64,000 nucleotides of DNA from Muribaculaceae bacterium. GTDB taxonomy: Bacteria; Bacteroidota; Bacteroidia; Bacteroidales; Muribaculaceae. Both the position numbers and the translations under genes were made by a program. The stretch is from contig JAFLTT010000011.1 in the NCBI GenBank assembly GCA_022509165.1, forward strand, positions 1 through 64,000, in the 5' to 3' direction. This document shows positions 8,635-18,468 of this stretch, in pieces. The stretch's first letter is position 1; the number at the start of each line of letters is the position of its first letter. The notes under the pieces were generated by a model, which searched no databases, was not told the origin of the DNA, and worked only from the letters and a program-made list of their open reading frames with translations.

Positions 8635-10365
8635 TCAGGCTTCTGCTTTTTCGGCAGGAGTCTCATCATAGAGATAATCTTTGATCTGCTCCGGACGGAA
8701 ATTGCCAATGAATGAAGCATGCTGAGCTACCTCTGCCTGGCCATATTTCACATAAACCTCCAAAGACTTGCGGAAAGATTCGTTTCTCTGAACATCTTCA
8801 AGAAGGAGGTAACCCATGATGATATGTCCGGCCATCTCAACGAGACGACGAGCCATAAAGTCGTGGAAAGAAGGATCGTCAACCCCCATCACAGCCTGAA
8901 CGGCATCCGCATATTGCTGAGTCATGAAAACAAGGGTATTTTTGATTGCCTCATCTTCCGGATGTACGGGTTCGGCCTCGAATTCTTTTATTTTATTCAG
9001 ATATGTGCCGGTGGTGACGTGGCGGATCGCTGCCACTACCTGAAGTTGGGTAGTACCTTCATATATGGAAGTGATACGTGCATCGCGGTATAGGCGTTCA
9101 CAAGTATAATCTTTCATAAAACCGGAACCACCATGAATCTGAATTGCATCGTAAGTATTCTGATTACAGAATTCAGAAGTCATTCCCTTTGCCAGCGGGG
9201 TGAAGGCGTCTGCCAGTTTGCTGTAATATTTCTGTTCTTTCTTCTCATCGGCAGTGAGAGGTCTTTCTTTAGCGATGTCGTCGTAGATTTTATACATATC
9301 TACAAAACGTGAACAAGCATAAAGAAGAGCTCTGGAGGCATCGAGTTTAGCCTTCATTGTGGAGAGAATCTCAGCCACAGCGGGGAACTCTATGATAGCT
9401 TTGCCAAACTGTTTACGGTCTTTTGCATAAGCAAGTGCCTCGCGGTATGCAGCCTCGCTGATACCTACAGACTGAGCTGCGATACCAAGGCGAGCTCCGT
9501 TCATAAGAGCCATCACATATTTGATAAGACCCAGACGGTTGCTTCCTACGAGTTCTGCCGGTGCATCTTTATACACAAGTTCACAAGTGGGAGAACCTTT
9601 GATACCCATCTTATTTTCAATACGGCGAACATTAACACCTCCGTTGCGTTTGTCATATATAAACATTGAGAGGCCACGACCATCTCTTGAGCCCTCTTCC
9701 GAACGAGCGAGCACCAGGTGAATATCGCTGTCACCATTAGTGATGAAACGTTTCACTCCGTTGAGCACGTAAGAACCATCTTCTTTTTTGGTAGCCTTCA
9801 GCATAACTGATTGCAAGTCGGAACCTGCATCGGGTTCAGTCAGGTCCATCGACATGGTTTCGCCTTTACAAACACGTGGAATGTATTTATCCTTTTGCTC
9901 ATCGTTGGCAAATTCATAAATAGTTTCAGCACAATCCTGAAGACCCCAGATGTTTTCGAAAGCGGCGTCGGCACGGCTTACCATATCGGCAGCCATGATA
10001 TATGGAGTGATCGGGAAATTAAGACCACCCAGTCTGCGAGGCATAGACATGCCCATAAGGCCGGCTTTGCGGCATGCGTCAAGATTGCGTTCTGTACCGG
10101 CTGCATATACTACACGGCCGTTTTTCACGCTTGGGCCTTCATGGTCTACTTCCTCAGCGTTTTCAGCGATCACATTAGCGCAGATATCACCCACGATCTC
10201 GAGTACTTTGTCATAGCTGTCCATAGCATCAGCAAAGTTCATCGGGGCATAGTCGTATTTATCGGCGTCTGCGAAATTCCTCTCTTTGAGTTCCACTATC
10301 TTTTCCATCATCGGATGATTGAGATAGTGTTTGAGAGTTTCGTTATCGTTATAAAAATTAGCCAT
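8635..10365 (-). CDS. Acyl-CoA dehydrogenase (long form)
   Basis: A 576-residue FAD-dependent acyl-CoA dehydrogenase that would oxidise an acyl-CoA to the enoyl-CoA and pass electrons to the ETF encoded by the next two genes. Family motifs are in order: MDLTEPDAGSDLQS (FAD/substrate region, about residues 172-185), FITNGDSD, then the ACAD-signature region QIHGGSGFMKDY and the catalytic-base motif YEGTTQLQ. About 170 residues follow, as in the longer ACAD types. It ends with an acidic/Ala tail. The start codon overlaps the etfA stop by one base. The substrate chain length cannot be read from the sequence, and reverse (reductive) use in an anaerobe is possible. Confidence 0.92.
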   Translation of the reverse strand: MANFYNDNETLKHYLNHPMMEKIVELKERNFADADKYDYAPMNFADAMDSYDKVLEIVGDICANVIAENAEEVDHEGPSVKNGRVVYAAGTERNLDACRKAGLMGMSMPRRLGGLNFPITPYIMAADMVSRADAAFENIWGLQDCAETIYEFANDEQKDKYIPRVCKGETMSMDLTEPDAGSDLQSVMLKATKKEDGSYVLNGVKRFITNGDSDIHLVLARSEEGSRDGRGLSMFIYDKRNGGVNVRRIENKMGIKGSPTCELVYKDAPAELVGSNRLGLIKYVMALMNGARLGIAAQSVGISEAAYREALAYAKDRKQFGKAIIEFPAVAEILSTMKAKLDASRALLYACSRFVDMYKIYDDIAKERPLTADEKKEQKYYSKLADAFTPLAKGMTSEFCNQNTYDAIQIHGGSGFMKDYTCERLYRDARITSIYEGTTQLQVVAAIRHVTTGTYLNKIKEFEAEPVHPEDEAIKNTLVFMTQQYADAVQAVMGVDDPSFHDFMARRLVEMAGHIIMGYLLLEDVQRNESFRKSLEVYVKYGQAEVAQHASFIGNFRPEQIKDYLYDETPAEKAEA

Positions 10366-11393
10366 TATTTAGAATTCTTTTTATAATACTTGATTAATTG
10401 AGGCACAACATCTTCAAATTTGCCGGTGATAACATAATCGGCTATTTTGTTGATAGGTGCATCAGGGTCGGAATTGATAGAGATAATCAAAGCTGAATCC
10501 TGCATTCCGGCGATATGCTGAATCTGACCGGAAATACCGCAAGCAATATACAACTTCGGGCGTACAGTGACACCTGTCTGACCGATCTGACGGTCGTGGT
10601 CTACCCAACCGGCATCCACTGCTGCACGGCTTGCTCCTACTTCAGCTCCCAAAGTATCGGCAAGTTTCTGAAGTATATCAAAATTTTCTTTGCTTCCTAC
10701 ACCGTATCCACCTGCTACGATGATTGGGCTGCCTTTGAGATTAACTTTAGATTTCTCAACGTGGCGATCAATGATGTCAATCACAAAATCTTCCGGTTTT
10801 GTGTATTTGTTTACATCCATTTGCTTCACATCGCCCTTATAATTGGAATCTTTTTCCTCTTTCTTCATTACGCCTTCGCGCACTGTTGCCATCTGCGGAC
10901 GGCAATCAGGGTTTACAATGGTAGCCACGATATTACCACCGAAAGCGGGACGGATCTGATATAAAAGGTCTTTATATTCTTTGCCGGTCTTTACATCAGT
11001 GTAGTCACCAATTTCCAGGGAAGTACAATCAGCAGTGAGACCGCTATGCAAAGCGGAAGAGACACGTGGACCGAGGTCACGGCCAATAGAAGTAGCCCCC
11101 ATGAAAGCGATTCTGGGTTCTATTTCCTTAAAGAGGTTTATAAGAATTGAGGAATGAGGGAGTGAAGTATAAGGATAAAGCCTTGCGTCTTCAAATTTAT
11201 ATACAGTGTCTACTCCATATGGGAGGATTTGCTTTTCGATATCCTTAAGGTTATCGCCAGCCACTACTGCTTCGAGTTTTATTCCAAGTTTGTCGGCGAG
11301 CTGACGTCCTTTAGTGAGAAGTTCGAGGCTCACGTCCGACACTTTACCGTGTTCGTATTCGCAGTATACAATAAGGTTGTTCTTGTCTGCCAT
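10365..11393 (-). CDS. etfA: Electron transfer flavoprotein alpha subunit
   Basis: A 342-residue EtfA/FixB homologue, the FAD-carrying subunit of the heterodimeric flavoprotein that takes electrons from acyl-CoA dehydrogenases. The C-terminal FAD domain is clear: GASRAAVDAGWVDHDRQIGQ, then TVRPKLYIACGISGQIQH and IISINSDPDAPI. The N-terminal half carries the ETF alpha/beta fold (SILINLFKEIEPRIAFMGATSIGRDLGPR). It lies between the dehydrogenase (1-base overlap) and etfB (32-base gap), the standard Bacteroidota ACAD-EtfA-EtfB grouping. Confidence 0.95.
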   Translation of the reverse strand: MADKNNLIVYCEYEHGKVSDVSLELLTKGRQLADKLGIKLEAVVAGDNLKDIEKQILPYGVDTVYKFEDARLYPYTSLPHSSILINLFKEIEPRIAFMGATSIGRDLGPRVSSALHSGLTADCTSLEIGDYTDVKTGKEYKDLLYQIRPAFGGNIVATIVNPDCRPQMATVREGVMKKEEKDSNYKGDVKQMDVNKYTKPEDFVIDIIDRHVEKSKVNLKGSPIIVAGGYGVGSKENFDILQKLADTLGAEVGASRAAVDAGWVDHDRQIGQTGVTVRPKLYIACGISGQIQHIAGMQDSALIISINSDPDAPINKIADYVITGKFEDVVPQLIKYYKKNSK

Positions 11394-11425
11394 TTCTTAA
11401 AAGTGTTTTAGTTGACGGTTAAAAA

Positions 11426-12295
11426 TCAACCGATAGTGTGGTTTGCGATAAGGTCAATGATAAGGTTTTCGAGTTCAGCCTCTGTATTTTCAATTTTACG
11501 GGCTTCTTTAGCGGTGAATACTACATTCTGAATAGATTTCACCTTAGTAGGAGAACCGGGAAGGCCGCATTGTGCCAGGTCGGCATTTACATCTGCAGCG
11601 TTCCATTCACCGATTTTGAGGTATGGGCGTTTCTCAATGAGAGCTTTTTTCTCTTCATCATTAGCCACCTCTGATGGGACTGCAGCATATTTATATTTCT
11701 GAACTGCTTTAGCATTGCGCGGGCGGCAATCAGCAGCCGAACCGTTTACAGTCACTACAAGAGGAAGTTTACCTTTTACGGTTTCGACACCGGCTTCAAT
11801 TCTTCTCTTTACAGTTATTTCACCATTCTTTACATCGAGGATATCTTCAGCATAAGTGATCTGAGGAATACCAAGTTTTTCAGCTACCTGAGGACCAACC
11901 TGGGCAGTGTCACCGTCGATAGCCTGACGGCCACCTAAAATCAGGTCAAAATCTCCCAGTTTCTTGATAGCAGCGCTGAGAGCGTAAGAAGTAGCCAAAG
12001 TATCAGAACCGGCAAAAGCTCTGTCAGAGAGGACCACGCCTCCATCTGCACCACGGAATAAACCTTCACGAATAATTTCGGCAGCGCGTGCCGGGCCCAT
12101 GGTGAGCACGGTTACTTTTGTACCGGGAATAAGGTCTTTAAGCTTAAGCGCTTGTTCAAGAGCATTGAGGTCCTCAGGATTAAAGATGGCAGGAAGAGCA
12201 GCACGGTTTACCGTACCATCAGCCTTCATAGCATCCTTACCCACATTACGTGTATCGGGGACCTGCTTTGCGAGTACAATGATATTTAAACTCAT
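11426..12295 (-). CDS. etfB: Electron transfer flavoprotein beta subunit
   Basis: A 289-residue EtfB/FixA homologue and first gene of this operon. Diagnostic stretches are the N-terminal IIVLAKQVPDTRNV, VTVLTMGPARAAEIIREGLFRGADGGVVLSDRAFAGSDT, and GRQAIDGDTAQVGPQVAEKLG. In electron-bifurcating ETFs this subunit carries an additional FAD and the protein is usually found with caffeyl- or butyryl-CoA dehydrogenases; I cannot decide from sequence whether this one bifurcates. A -7 element (12390-12397, minus) lies about 95 bases upstream. Confidence 0.95.
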   Translation of the reverse strand: MSLNIIVLAKQVPDTRNVGKDAMKADGTVNRAALPAIFNPEDLNALEQALKLKDLIPGTKVTVLTMGPARAAEIIREGLFRGADGGVVLSDRAFAGSDTLATSYALSAAIKKLGDFDLILGGRQAIDGDTAQVGPQVAEKLGIPQITYAEDILDVKNGEITVKRRIEAGVETVKGKLPLVVTVNGSAADCRPRNAKAVQKYKYAAVPSEVANDEEKKALIEKRPYLKIGEWNAADVNADLAQCGLPGSPTKVKSIQNVVFTAKEARKIENTEAELENLIIDLIANHTIG

Positions 12296-12389
12296 ATCTA
12301 AATTATATTGTTGGATTTATTTGTCTATAGCGGTAAAAAGGTAAAAAATCGAACCCTTGTTTTTAGGTGCAGTAGATACACAATATGTG

Positions 12390-12397
12390 CAAAGTTA
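12390..12397 (-). promoter_or_regulatory. Promoter -7 element of the etfB operon
   Basis: On the minus strand TAACTTTG matches TAnnTTTG. It lies 11 bases from the opposite-facing -7 element of the PD40 gene, so the two promoters overlap. The -33 element is not obvious. Confidence 0.6.
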
Positions 12398-12408
12398 AAA
12401 AATTTTTT

Positions 12409-12416
12409 TAAATTTG
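12409..12416 (+). promoter_or_regulatory. Promoter -7 element of the PD40 gene
   Basis: TAAATTTG matches the Bacteroidota -7 consensus and lies 41 bases before the ATG at 12458. This supports the shorter start and rules out the 12308 start given by the ORF track. Confidence 0.65.
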
Positions 12417-12457
12417 CCTCTATTCAAACCACGATAAACCATAATAATAAAGCAGAT

Positions 12458-13717
12458 ATGCCAAGAATAACATCTGTTTTAACAGTATTGATTGCCCTTA
12501 TTATAGGAATTTGGGGAAATGAGAGAGCTTCGGCCGCTCCTAAGAAGCCTACTACAGCAGCGGCTGCCTTGCAAGCCGGGCGTGCGGCCTTTCTGAATTA
12601 TGACTTCGAAGAAGCCGAGGAGATGTATGATCAATACAGAAAATTGAAGACAAAGGCCAAACAGCCATTTGATGAAGACTTCGAATTATGGGAGGCGCAG
12701 CTGGCCACCGCTTCCGGAGCTTTCGACAGAGTGCAAAAAATAGTGATAATAGATTCAATTGCCTTGCCTCGTGACTCTTTTTTTGAAGCTTACAAGCTGG
12801 CAACTTCCGCAGGATCGGTGGGCAAACCGGAGAATATGGTGTTACCGCCGAATCTTAGTGGAGAAGAAGCCGCTTTTATCAATGAATCAGGAGATTACCT
12901 GATAGTCTCTGAACCCAATACCGAAGGTTATCTTCGTCTGATAGAAAGCCGGCGACTGCTTGATGGCACCTGGGAAACCAAAGAAATGCTAAAAGGAAAC
13001 TTTGAAATTGAGGGTGATTATGCCTATCCGTTTCTTAGTGCCGATGGTCAGACATTATATTTTGCATCAAACGGTAGCGAATCAATGGGAGGCTATGATC
13101 TTTTTGTAGCACAAAAAGATCCGATTTCAGGAGAATTTCTTCAGCCACTTAATCTGGGTATGCCCTTTAATTCCCCATACGACGACCTGATGTTGGCTAT
13201 AGATGAAGAAAACGGCTTAGGTTGGTGGGCAACTGACCGTAACAGTGATGACGATAATGTGACTGTGTATGTTTATCTGATTGACGATATCAGAAAAAAT
13301 TATCCTTCTGATACGGAAGATCTCATAGATATGGCATTAATAACCGACTATAAAGCCACTTGGGAAGAAGGAAAAGAGAAATTTTACAAAGAGAAGTTGA
13401 ATTCACTCCCCACAGAAATCAATAAGGAAGAAAAGAAAAAAGAAGAATTTGTCTTCCCACTGGGTAATGGAAAAATTTATTATCAATATTCTGATTTCCG
13501 CAACCGCAAAGCCATGGACCTTATGAAACAATATATGGGGAAGAAGAGGGACCTGGATAACAAAGAAAAAAATCTTTATAATCTAAGGAACCAATATAAA
13601 GCTAACAAAGCACTGAAAACAAGGGTGATAGAATTAGAAAAAGAAATAGAGACCCAAAGAGATGACCTTTCGGAACTTAGGGGGCAGATATTGAGATTGG
13701 AAAAATCTTCGAAATAG
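12458..13717 (+). CDS. Exported PD40 (WD40-like) repeat protein with C-terminal coiled coil
   Basis: A protein of about 419 residues. I start it at the internal ATG because the new N-terminus is a clean signal peptide (MPRITSVLTVLIALIIGIW, cleavage near ASA-AP) and the promoter element falls inside the longer ORF. A helical, TPR-like segment follows (AALQAGRAAFLNYDFEEAEEMY). The next segment has PD40-type propeller strands (YAYPFLSADGQTLYFASNG, GGYDLFVAQKD, GWWATDR). The last roughly 100 residues are a charged coiled coil. Similar PD40 segments occur in Bacteroidota envelope proteins of the OmpA/Por type, but no OmpA domain is present here. I do not know its function; a periplasmic or envelope role is inferred. 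Confidence 0.75.
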   Translation: MPRITSVLTVLIALIIGIWGNERASAAPKKPTTAAAALQAGRAAFLNYDFEEAEEMYDQYRKLKTKAKQPFDEDFELWEAQLATASGAFDRVQKIVIIDSIALPRDSFFEAYKLATSAGSVGKPENMVLPPNLSGEEAAFINESGDYLIVSEPNTEGYLRLIESRRLLDGTWETKEMLKGNFEIEGDYAYPFLSADGQTLYFASNGSESMGGYDLFVAQKDPISGEFLQPLNLGMPFNSPYDDLMLAIDEENGLGWWATDRNSDDDNVTVYVYLIDDIRKNYPSDTEDLIDMALITDYKATWEEGKEKFYKEKLNSLPTEINKEEKKKEEFVFPLGNGKIYYQYSDFRNRKAMDLMKQYMGKKRDLDNKEKNLYNLRNQYKANKALKTRVIELEKEIETQRDDLSELRGQILRLEKSSK

Positions 13718-13842
13718 ATTATCAGGTGAAGGGCCTATAATAAAAAAGGGCAAAAATTGGTGTAAAAAATAAAACATGTTATTTAACAATTTTTTTTGAC
13801 ATATAAAATTGAGTAAACACCTCCTTTATAGAAAATAATTAT

Positions 13843-13850
13843 TAATTTTG
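13843..13850 (+). promoter_or_regulatory. Promoter -7 element of the leu-ilv operon
   Basis: TAATTTTG matches TAnnTTTG exactly. The predicted transcription start falls near 13857, giving a leader of about 50 nt before the leuA ATG. No TTTG -33 element is seen at the normal spacing, suggesting a weak or activator-assisted promoter. Confidence 0.6.
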
Positions 13851-13854
13851 CACT

Positions 13855-13892
13855 TTGACTATCAAAAAATTATAGAATAAAAATATAGTCAA
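13855..13892 (+). repeat. Inverted repeat spanning the leu-ilv transcription start
   Basis: TTGACTAT (13855-13862) and ATAGTCAA (13885-13892) form a perfect 8-bp inverted repeat separated by 22 AT-rich bases. It starts 4 bases after the -7 element and ends 16 bases before the leuA start. It could be a repressor operator or a leader-RNA hairpin. No leader peptide rich in Leu/Ile/Val codons was found. Confidence 0.5.
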
Positions 13893-13908
13893 GTCAAAAT
13901 TATCCAGT

Positions 13909-15405
13909 ATGAACGACAGGCTTTTTATTTTTGACACTACATTAAGGGATGGGGAACAAGTACCCGGTTGTCAGTTAAACACGATTGAAAAGATAGAGAT
14001 AGCACGAGCACTTGAAATCTTGGGAGTTGATGTAATCGAAGCCGGATTTCCGGTATCAAGTCCGGGGGATTTTCAATCAGTTGTGGAAATATCCAAGGCC
14101 GTGACCTGGCCTACAATCTGTGCCCTTACCAGAGCGGTGGAAAATGACATCAGAGTAGCGGCAGAGGCACTCCGGTATGCTAAGCATAAGAGGATACACA
14201 CCGGAATCGGCACTTCAGATTATCATATTAAATATAAATTCAATTCCACTCGTGAAGAGATTCTGGAAAGGGCCATAGCCTGTGTGAAATATGCCAAGTC
14301 GTTTGTAGAGGATGTGCAGTTTTATGCAGAAGATGCAGGGCGTACCGACAACGAATACTTGGCCAGGGTGGTTGAGGCTGTGATAGGTGCCGGAGCTACA
14401 GTGGTTAATATTCCGGACACCACAGGGTATTGTCTTCCCTGGCAATTCGGTGAAAAGATAAAATACCTGATGGAGAATGTGAGGAATATAGATAAGGCTG
14501 TGATAGCAGTGCATTGCCATAATGATTTAGGCATGGCCACAGCCAACACTATCACAGCAATATATAACGGTGCCCGTCAGGCTGAAGTAACTATCAACGG
14601 AATTGGTGAACGTGCCGGAAATACCTCACTTGAAGAGGTGGTAATGACCTGCAAATGCCATAAAGAACTGAACATAGATACCAATATCAACACACAAAAA
14701 ATTTATGGTGTTAGCCGGATGGTTTCCAGTCTGATGAATATGCCTGTACAGGCTAATAAAGCCATTGTAGGCAAGAATGCATTTGCACATTCGTCGGGTA
14801 TCCATCAGGATGGCGTGCTCAAGAACCGTGAAAGTTATGAAATAATGGATCCAAAGGATGTAGGAATTGATGAAAATTCAATTCTTCTCACAGCCAGAAG
14901 TGGCAGGGCAGCCTTAAAGCACCGTTTGCACATCCTTGGTATCGAACTTGAAAAAGAAGCCTTAGACAAGGCTTATGAATCTTTCTTGAAATTAGCAGAC
15001 AGGAAGAAAGAGATAACTGACGATGATATCATAATACTTGCCGGGAAACATCATGTGCCGAACAGAAGGCTCAAACTTGATTTCCTTCAGGTCACCAGTG
15101 GTGTTGGAATTCACTCAGTGGCCAGTGTAGGGCTTGACATCGCCGGGGAAAAATTTGAGGCATGTGCCACAGGTAACGGTCCGGTAGATGCAGCAATCAA
15201 TGCCGTGAAAAATATTATTCACAGGACAATGATTGTAAAGGAATTCCTCATCCAGGCAATGAACAAGGGTAGTAATGATGTCGGCAAGGTGCACATGACC
15301 GTAGAATACGACGGAGCCCAATATTATGGTTTTTCCGCCAATACCGATATTGTGGCTGCCAGTACCGAGGCTTTTATAGACGCAATCAATAAATTTGTGA
15401 AATAA
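13909..15405 (+). CDS. leuA: 2-isopropylmalate synthase
   Basis: Catalyses the first committed step of leucine synthesis, condensing acetyl-CoA with 2-ketoisovalerate. The 498 residues carry the DRE-TIM metallolyase signature [13 protein letters not shown] at the N-terminus, the metal-ligand motif [11 protein letters not shown] and [11 protein letters not shown]-terminal LeuA allosteric/dimer domain follows (about residues 370-498), which normally binds leucine for feedback inhibition. It heads an eight-gene branched-chain operon, and its stop overlaps the leuC ATG (TAATG). Citramalate synthase is the main alternative in this family, but direct linkage to leuCDB favours LeuA. Confidence 0.93.
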   Translation: MNDRLFIFDTTLRDGEQVPGCQLNTIEKIEIARALEILGVDVIEAGFPVSSPGDFQSVVEISKAVTWPTICALTRAVENDIRVAAEALRYAKHKRIHTGIGTSDYHIKYKFNSTREEILERAIACVKYAKSFVEDVQFYAEDAGRTDNEYLARVVEAVIGAGATVVNIPDTTGYCLPWQFGEKIKYLMENVRNIDKAVIAVHCHNDLGMATANTITAIYNGARQAEVTINGIGERAGNTSLEEVVMTCKCHKELNIDTNINTQKIYGVSRMVSSLMNMPVQANKAIVGKNAFAHSSGIHQDGVLKNRESYEIMDPKDVGIDENSILLTARSGRAALKHRLHILGIELEKEALDKAYESFLKLADRKKEITDDDIIILAGKHHVPNRRLKLDFLQVTSGVGIHSVASVGLDIAGEKFEACATGNGPVDAAINAVKNIIHRTMIVKEFLIQAMNKGSNDVGKVHMTVEYDGAQYYGFSANTDIVAASTEAFIDAINKFVK

Positions 15406-16799
15406 TGGGCAAGACACTTTTTGATAAGGTGTGGGATGCTCATGTGGTGAAAAGTATCACCGAAGGTCCTGACCAATTATATATTGACCGGCATTATTGC
15501 CATGAAGTGACAAGTCCACAGGCATTCGATGGTTTGAGAAAAAGAGGGTTGAAAGTGTTAAGGCCTGAACGGACCTTCTGTTCTCCCGACCACAACATCC
15601 CCACAAAAGACCAGCATTTGCCGATAGCAGATGAATCCTCGCGTATACCGGTAGAGACACTTACAAAAAATGCCAGGGAATTCGGTCTGACACTTTTTCC
15701 GCTATGTGACCCTCGAAACGGAATTATCCATGTGATAGGTCCCGAACAGGGATTGACCGGTCCTGGAATGACCATAGTGTGTGGCGACAGCCATACCTCT
15801 ACCCATGGAGCCTTGGGAGCGATTGCTTTCGGAATTGGTACCAGTGAGATAGAAATGGTACTGGCCACCCAATGTGTGCTTCAACCAAAACCAAAATCTA
15901 TGAGAATCACCATAGATGGAAAGTTGCAACCGGGTGTAACTGCAAAGGATATGGCCCTTTATGTGATAAGTAAGCTTGGTACCGGAGGAGCAACCGGCTA
16001 TTTTGTGGAATATGCCGGTGAGGCAGTGAGGAATCTCAATATGGAGCAAAGGATGACTCTTTGCAACCTATCCATAGAGATGGGAGCCCGGGGTGGAATG
16101 ATTGCTCCGGATGAAGTAACTTTCGAATATCTTAAGGGTCGACCTTATGCCCCCAAAGGAGAAGAATGGGAAAAGGCCGTGGAATATTGGAAAACTTTAC
16201 CTTCGGATGCCGATGCCAAATTCGATAGAGAAATAAGGTTTGATGCAAAAGATATAGAGCCGAGACTTACATTCGGTACCAATCCCGGTATGGGAATAGG
16301 AATAAGTGAGAAAGTACCTGCAAAGCCGGGGAATCCGACTTCAGTGGCTTCTTATCTCAAGGCATTGGACTATATGGGCTTTGAAGAGGGCCAGAGCCTG
16401 GAAGGCGTACCGGTGGATTATGTATTCCTTGGAAGTTGTACCAATGGTAGAATAGAGGATTTCAGACAATTTGCATCTATAGCCGGAGGCCGAAAGAAGG
16501 CTCCGGGAATTACAGCCTGGTTAGTGCCCGGTTCCCAATCAGTTCTGAAACAGATAAAAGAGGAGGGATTGGATAAAGTGCTTGAAGAGGCAGGATTTGA
16601 GATAAGAGAACCGGGATGTTCCGCTTGTCTGGCAATGAATGAAGATAAGGTGCCTTCAGGTAAATTATGTGTATCAACCTCCAATCGAAATTTTGAAGGA
16701 AGACAAGGTCCGGGAGCCAGAACTATATTGGCAGGACCATTACTTGCAGCGGCCACAGCCGTAACAGGCGCAATTACAGATCCCAGAAAGTTTATCTAA
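15405..16799 (+). CDS. leuC: 3-isopropylmalate dehydratase large subunit
   Basis: The 464-residue aconitase-family large subunit, carrying the [4Fe-4S] cluster that isomerises 2- to 3-isopropylmalate with LeuD. Cluster-binding cysteines appear in [11 protein letters not shown] and in [11 protein letters not shown] (CxxC); further landmarks are [14 protein letters not shown] and [11 protein letters not shown]. Length is normal. It lies between leuA (1-base overlap) and leuD (5-base gap). Confidence 0.96.
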   Translation: MGKTLFDKVWDAHVVKSITEGPDQLYIDRHYCHEVTSPQAFDGLRKRGLKVLRPERTFCSPDHNIPTKDQHLPIADESSRIPVETLTKNAREFGLTLFPLCDPRNGIIHVIGPEQGLTGPGMTIVCGDSHTSTHGALGAIAFGIGTSEIEMVLATQCVLQPKPKSMRITIDGKLQPGVTAKDMALYVISKLGTGGATGYFVEYAGEAVRNLNMEQRMTLCNLSIEMGARGGMIAPDEVTFEYLKGRPYAPKGEEWEKAVEYWKTLPSDADAKFDREIRFDAKDIEPRLTFGTNPGMGIGISEKVPAKPGNPTSVASYLKALDYMGFEEGQSLEGVPVDYVFLGSCTNGRIEDFRQFASIAGGRKKAPGITAWLVPGSQSVLKQIKEEGLDKVLEEAGFEIREPGCSACLAMNEDKVPSGKLCVSTSNRNFEGRQGPGARTILAGPLLAAATAVTGAITDPRKFI

Positions 16800-16804
16800 T
16801 CATT

Positions 16805-17404
16805 ATGGATAAGAAATTCACAGTGTTAAGGTCAAGGGCTGTTCCTCTTCCTATAGAGAACGTAGACACCGACCAGATAATACCGGCTCGTTTTTTGAAA
16901 TCAACCAGTCGGGAGGGTTTTGGAGAAAATCTTTTTAGAGATTGGAGGTACGACAAAGACAATAAGCCGATAAAGGATTTTGTACTTAATGATACCACTT
17001 ATTCGGGTCAAATACTCGTGGCAGGTAAGAATTTCGGTTGCGGGTCAAGCCGTGAGCATGCGGCCTGGGCCATCGCCGACTACGGATTCAAGGCAGTTGT
17101 GTCAAGTTTTTTCGCGGATATTCATAAAAACAACGAACTTAACAATTTTGTGCTGCCGGTGGTAGTGAGTGATAAATTTCTTTCATCCCTGTTTGAATCT
17201 ATAGAAAAGAATCCTGGCACAGAGATAGAGATAGACTTGTCGAACCAGACCATTACCGACACCTCTACAGGAAAAAGTGAGAAATTCGATATAAACCCTT
17301 ATAAAAAGGAATGCCTGTTGGAGGGTCTCGACGATATAGAATACTTGCTGAAAAACAGAGAGGCGATAGAGAAATTTGAGGAAAATTCGAAATTATGGAA
17401 TTAA
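16805..17404 (+). CDS. leuD: 3-isopropylmalate dehydratase small subunit
   Basis: The swivelling small subunit that completes the LeuCD isomerase. The 199 residues show [14 protein letters not shown] near the N-terminus and the substrate-contact motif [15 protein letters not shown] (about residues 77-91), both typical of the bacterial LeuD of about 200 residues. The end overlaps leuB by 10 bases, suggesting coupled translation. Confidence 0.96.
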   Translation: MDKKFTVLRSRAVPLPIENVDTDQIIPARFLKSTSREGFGENLFRDWRYDKDNKPIKDFVLNDTTYSGQILVAGKNFGCGSSREHAAWAIADYGFKAVVSSFFADIHKNNELNNFVLPVVVSDKFLSSLFESIEKNPGTEIEIDLSNQTITDTSTGKSEKFDINPYKKECLLEGLDDIEYLLKNREAIEKFEENSKLWN

Positions 17405-18456
17405 AGATAGCAGTATTGCCGGGCGACGGCATAGGCCCTGAAATCTCAAAGGAGGGTGTGAAAGTGCTTGACAGCATAGCAGAACGTTATCATCACACTT
17501 TCAAATATGAGTATGGGATAATAGGCGCTGCAGCCATTGATGCTGTCGGTGATCCCTTCCCGGAAGAAACCATGAAACTGTGTCTTGAAAGCGATGCTAT
17601 ACTGTTTTCCTGTGTAGGCGATCCGAGATTTGATAATAACCCGACATCGAAGGTGAGACCCGAACAAGGTCTGCTTAAAATGAGGAAGAGTCTCGAATTG
17701 TATGCCAATATACGTCCTATTGCCACATTCAAGAGCCTTCTGAGCAAGAGTCCACTCAAAGAAGAAGTGATAGAAGGGGCTGATTTCGTATGTGTGCGTG
17801 AACTCACCGGCGGAATGTATTTCGGAAAAAAATTTGAAAGTGATGACAAGGCTTACGACACAAATGTATATTCTCGTCATGAGATAGAGAGAATATTGAA
17901 AGTGGCTTATGGATATGCTCAGCAAAGGAAGAAACATCTTACTGTTGTTGATAAGGCCAATGTGTTAGCCTCAAGTAGATTATGGAGAAAAGTGGCTCAA
18001 GAGACAGCCAAAGAATTTCCTGATGTTGTCACAGATTATATGTTTGTAGACAACGCCTCAATGAGAATAATTCAAGATCCGCGTTTCTTCGATGTGATGG
18101 TGACCGAAAATACTTTCGGTGACATCCTTACCGATGAAGCCAGCGTTATAACCGGTTCCATGGGCCTTTTACCTTCAGCATCCACAGGAGCAAAGACACC
18201 ACTTTTTGAACCTGTGCACGGATCATGGCCGGAGGCCGCAGGCAAGAATATAGCAAATCCCATAGCACAGATACTTTCAGCTGCCATGCTTCTTGAGCAT
18301 TTCGGACTTAAAGAAGAGGGCAATGAAATACGGGAGGCTGTTGAAGCCTCTTTGGAGCAGAATATCTGTACTCCGGATATCCAGAAAAAAGGGATGAAAG
18401 CCTACTCTACTGAAGAAGTGGGAGAGTGGATTTCCAATTACATAAAATCCAAATAA
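17395..18456 (+). CDS. leuB: 3-isopropylmalate dehydrogenase
   Basis: An NAD-dependent oxidative decarboxylase producing 2-ketoisocaproate, the leucine keto acid. The 353 residues show the start [12 protein letters not shown], the substrate-binding [10 protein letters not shown], and the metal/dinucleotide region [23 protein letters not shown] followed by [18 protein letters not shown], the order expected for LeuB. It overlaps leuD by 10 bases and precedes ilvD by 12 bases. Confidence 0.96.
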   Translation: MELKIAVLPGDGIGPEISKEGVKVLDSIAERYHHTFKYEYGIIGAAAIDAVGDPFPEETMKLCLESDAILFSCVGDPRFDNNPTSKVRPEQGLLKMRKSLELYANIRPIATFKSLLSKSPLKEEVIEGADFVCVRELTGGMYFGKKFESDDKAYDTNVYSRHEIERILKVAYGYAQQRKKHLTVVDKANVLASSRLWRKVAQETAKEFPDVVTDYMFVDNASMRIIQDPRFFDVMVTENTFGDILTDEASVITGSMGLLPSASTGAKTPLFEPVHGSWPEAAGKNIANPIAQILSAAMLLEHFGLKEEGNEIREAVEASLEQNICTPDIQKKGMKAYSTEEVGEWISNYIKSK

Positions 18457-18468
18457 TCATAGAAAACG

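Noticed and set aside
9811-10386. 191-residue plus-strand ORF opposite the acyl-CoA dehydrogenase gene
   Set aside because: It is a mirror of a strongly conserved gene, shows no family motif and has no promoter element. Same judgement for other antisense ORFs such as 17446-17937 and 45559-45972.
12308-12457. N-terminal extension of the PD40 protein
   Set aside because: It spans two divergent promoter elements and hides a good signal peptide that starts at 12458.
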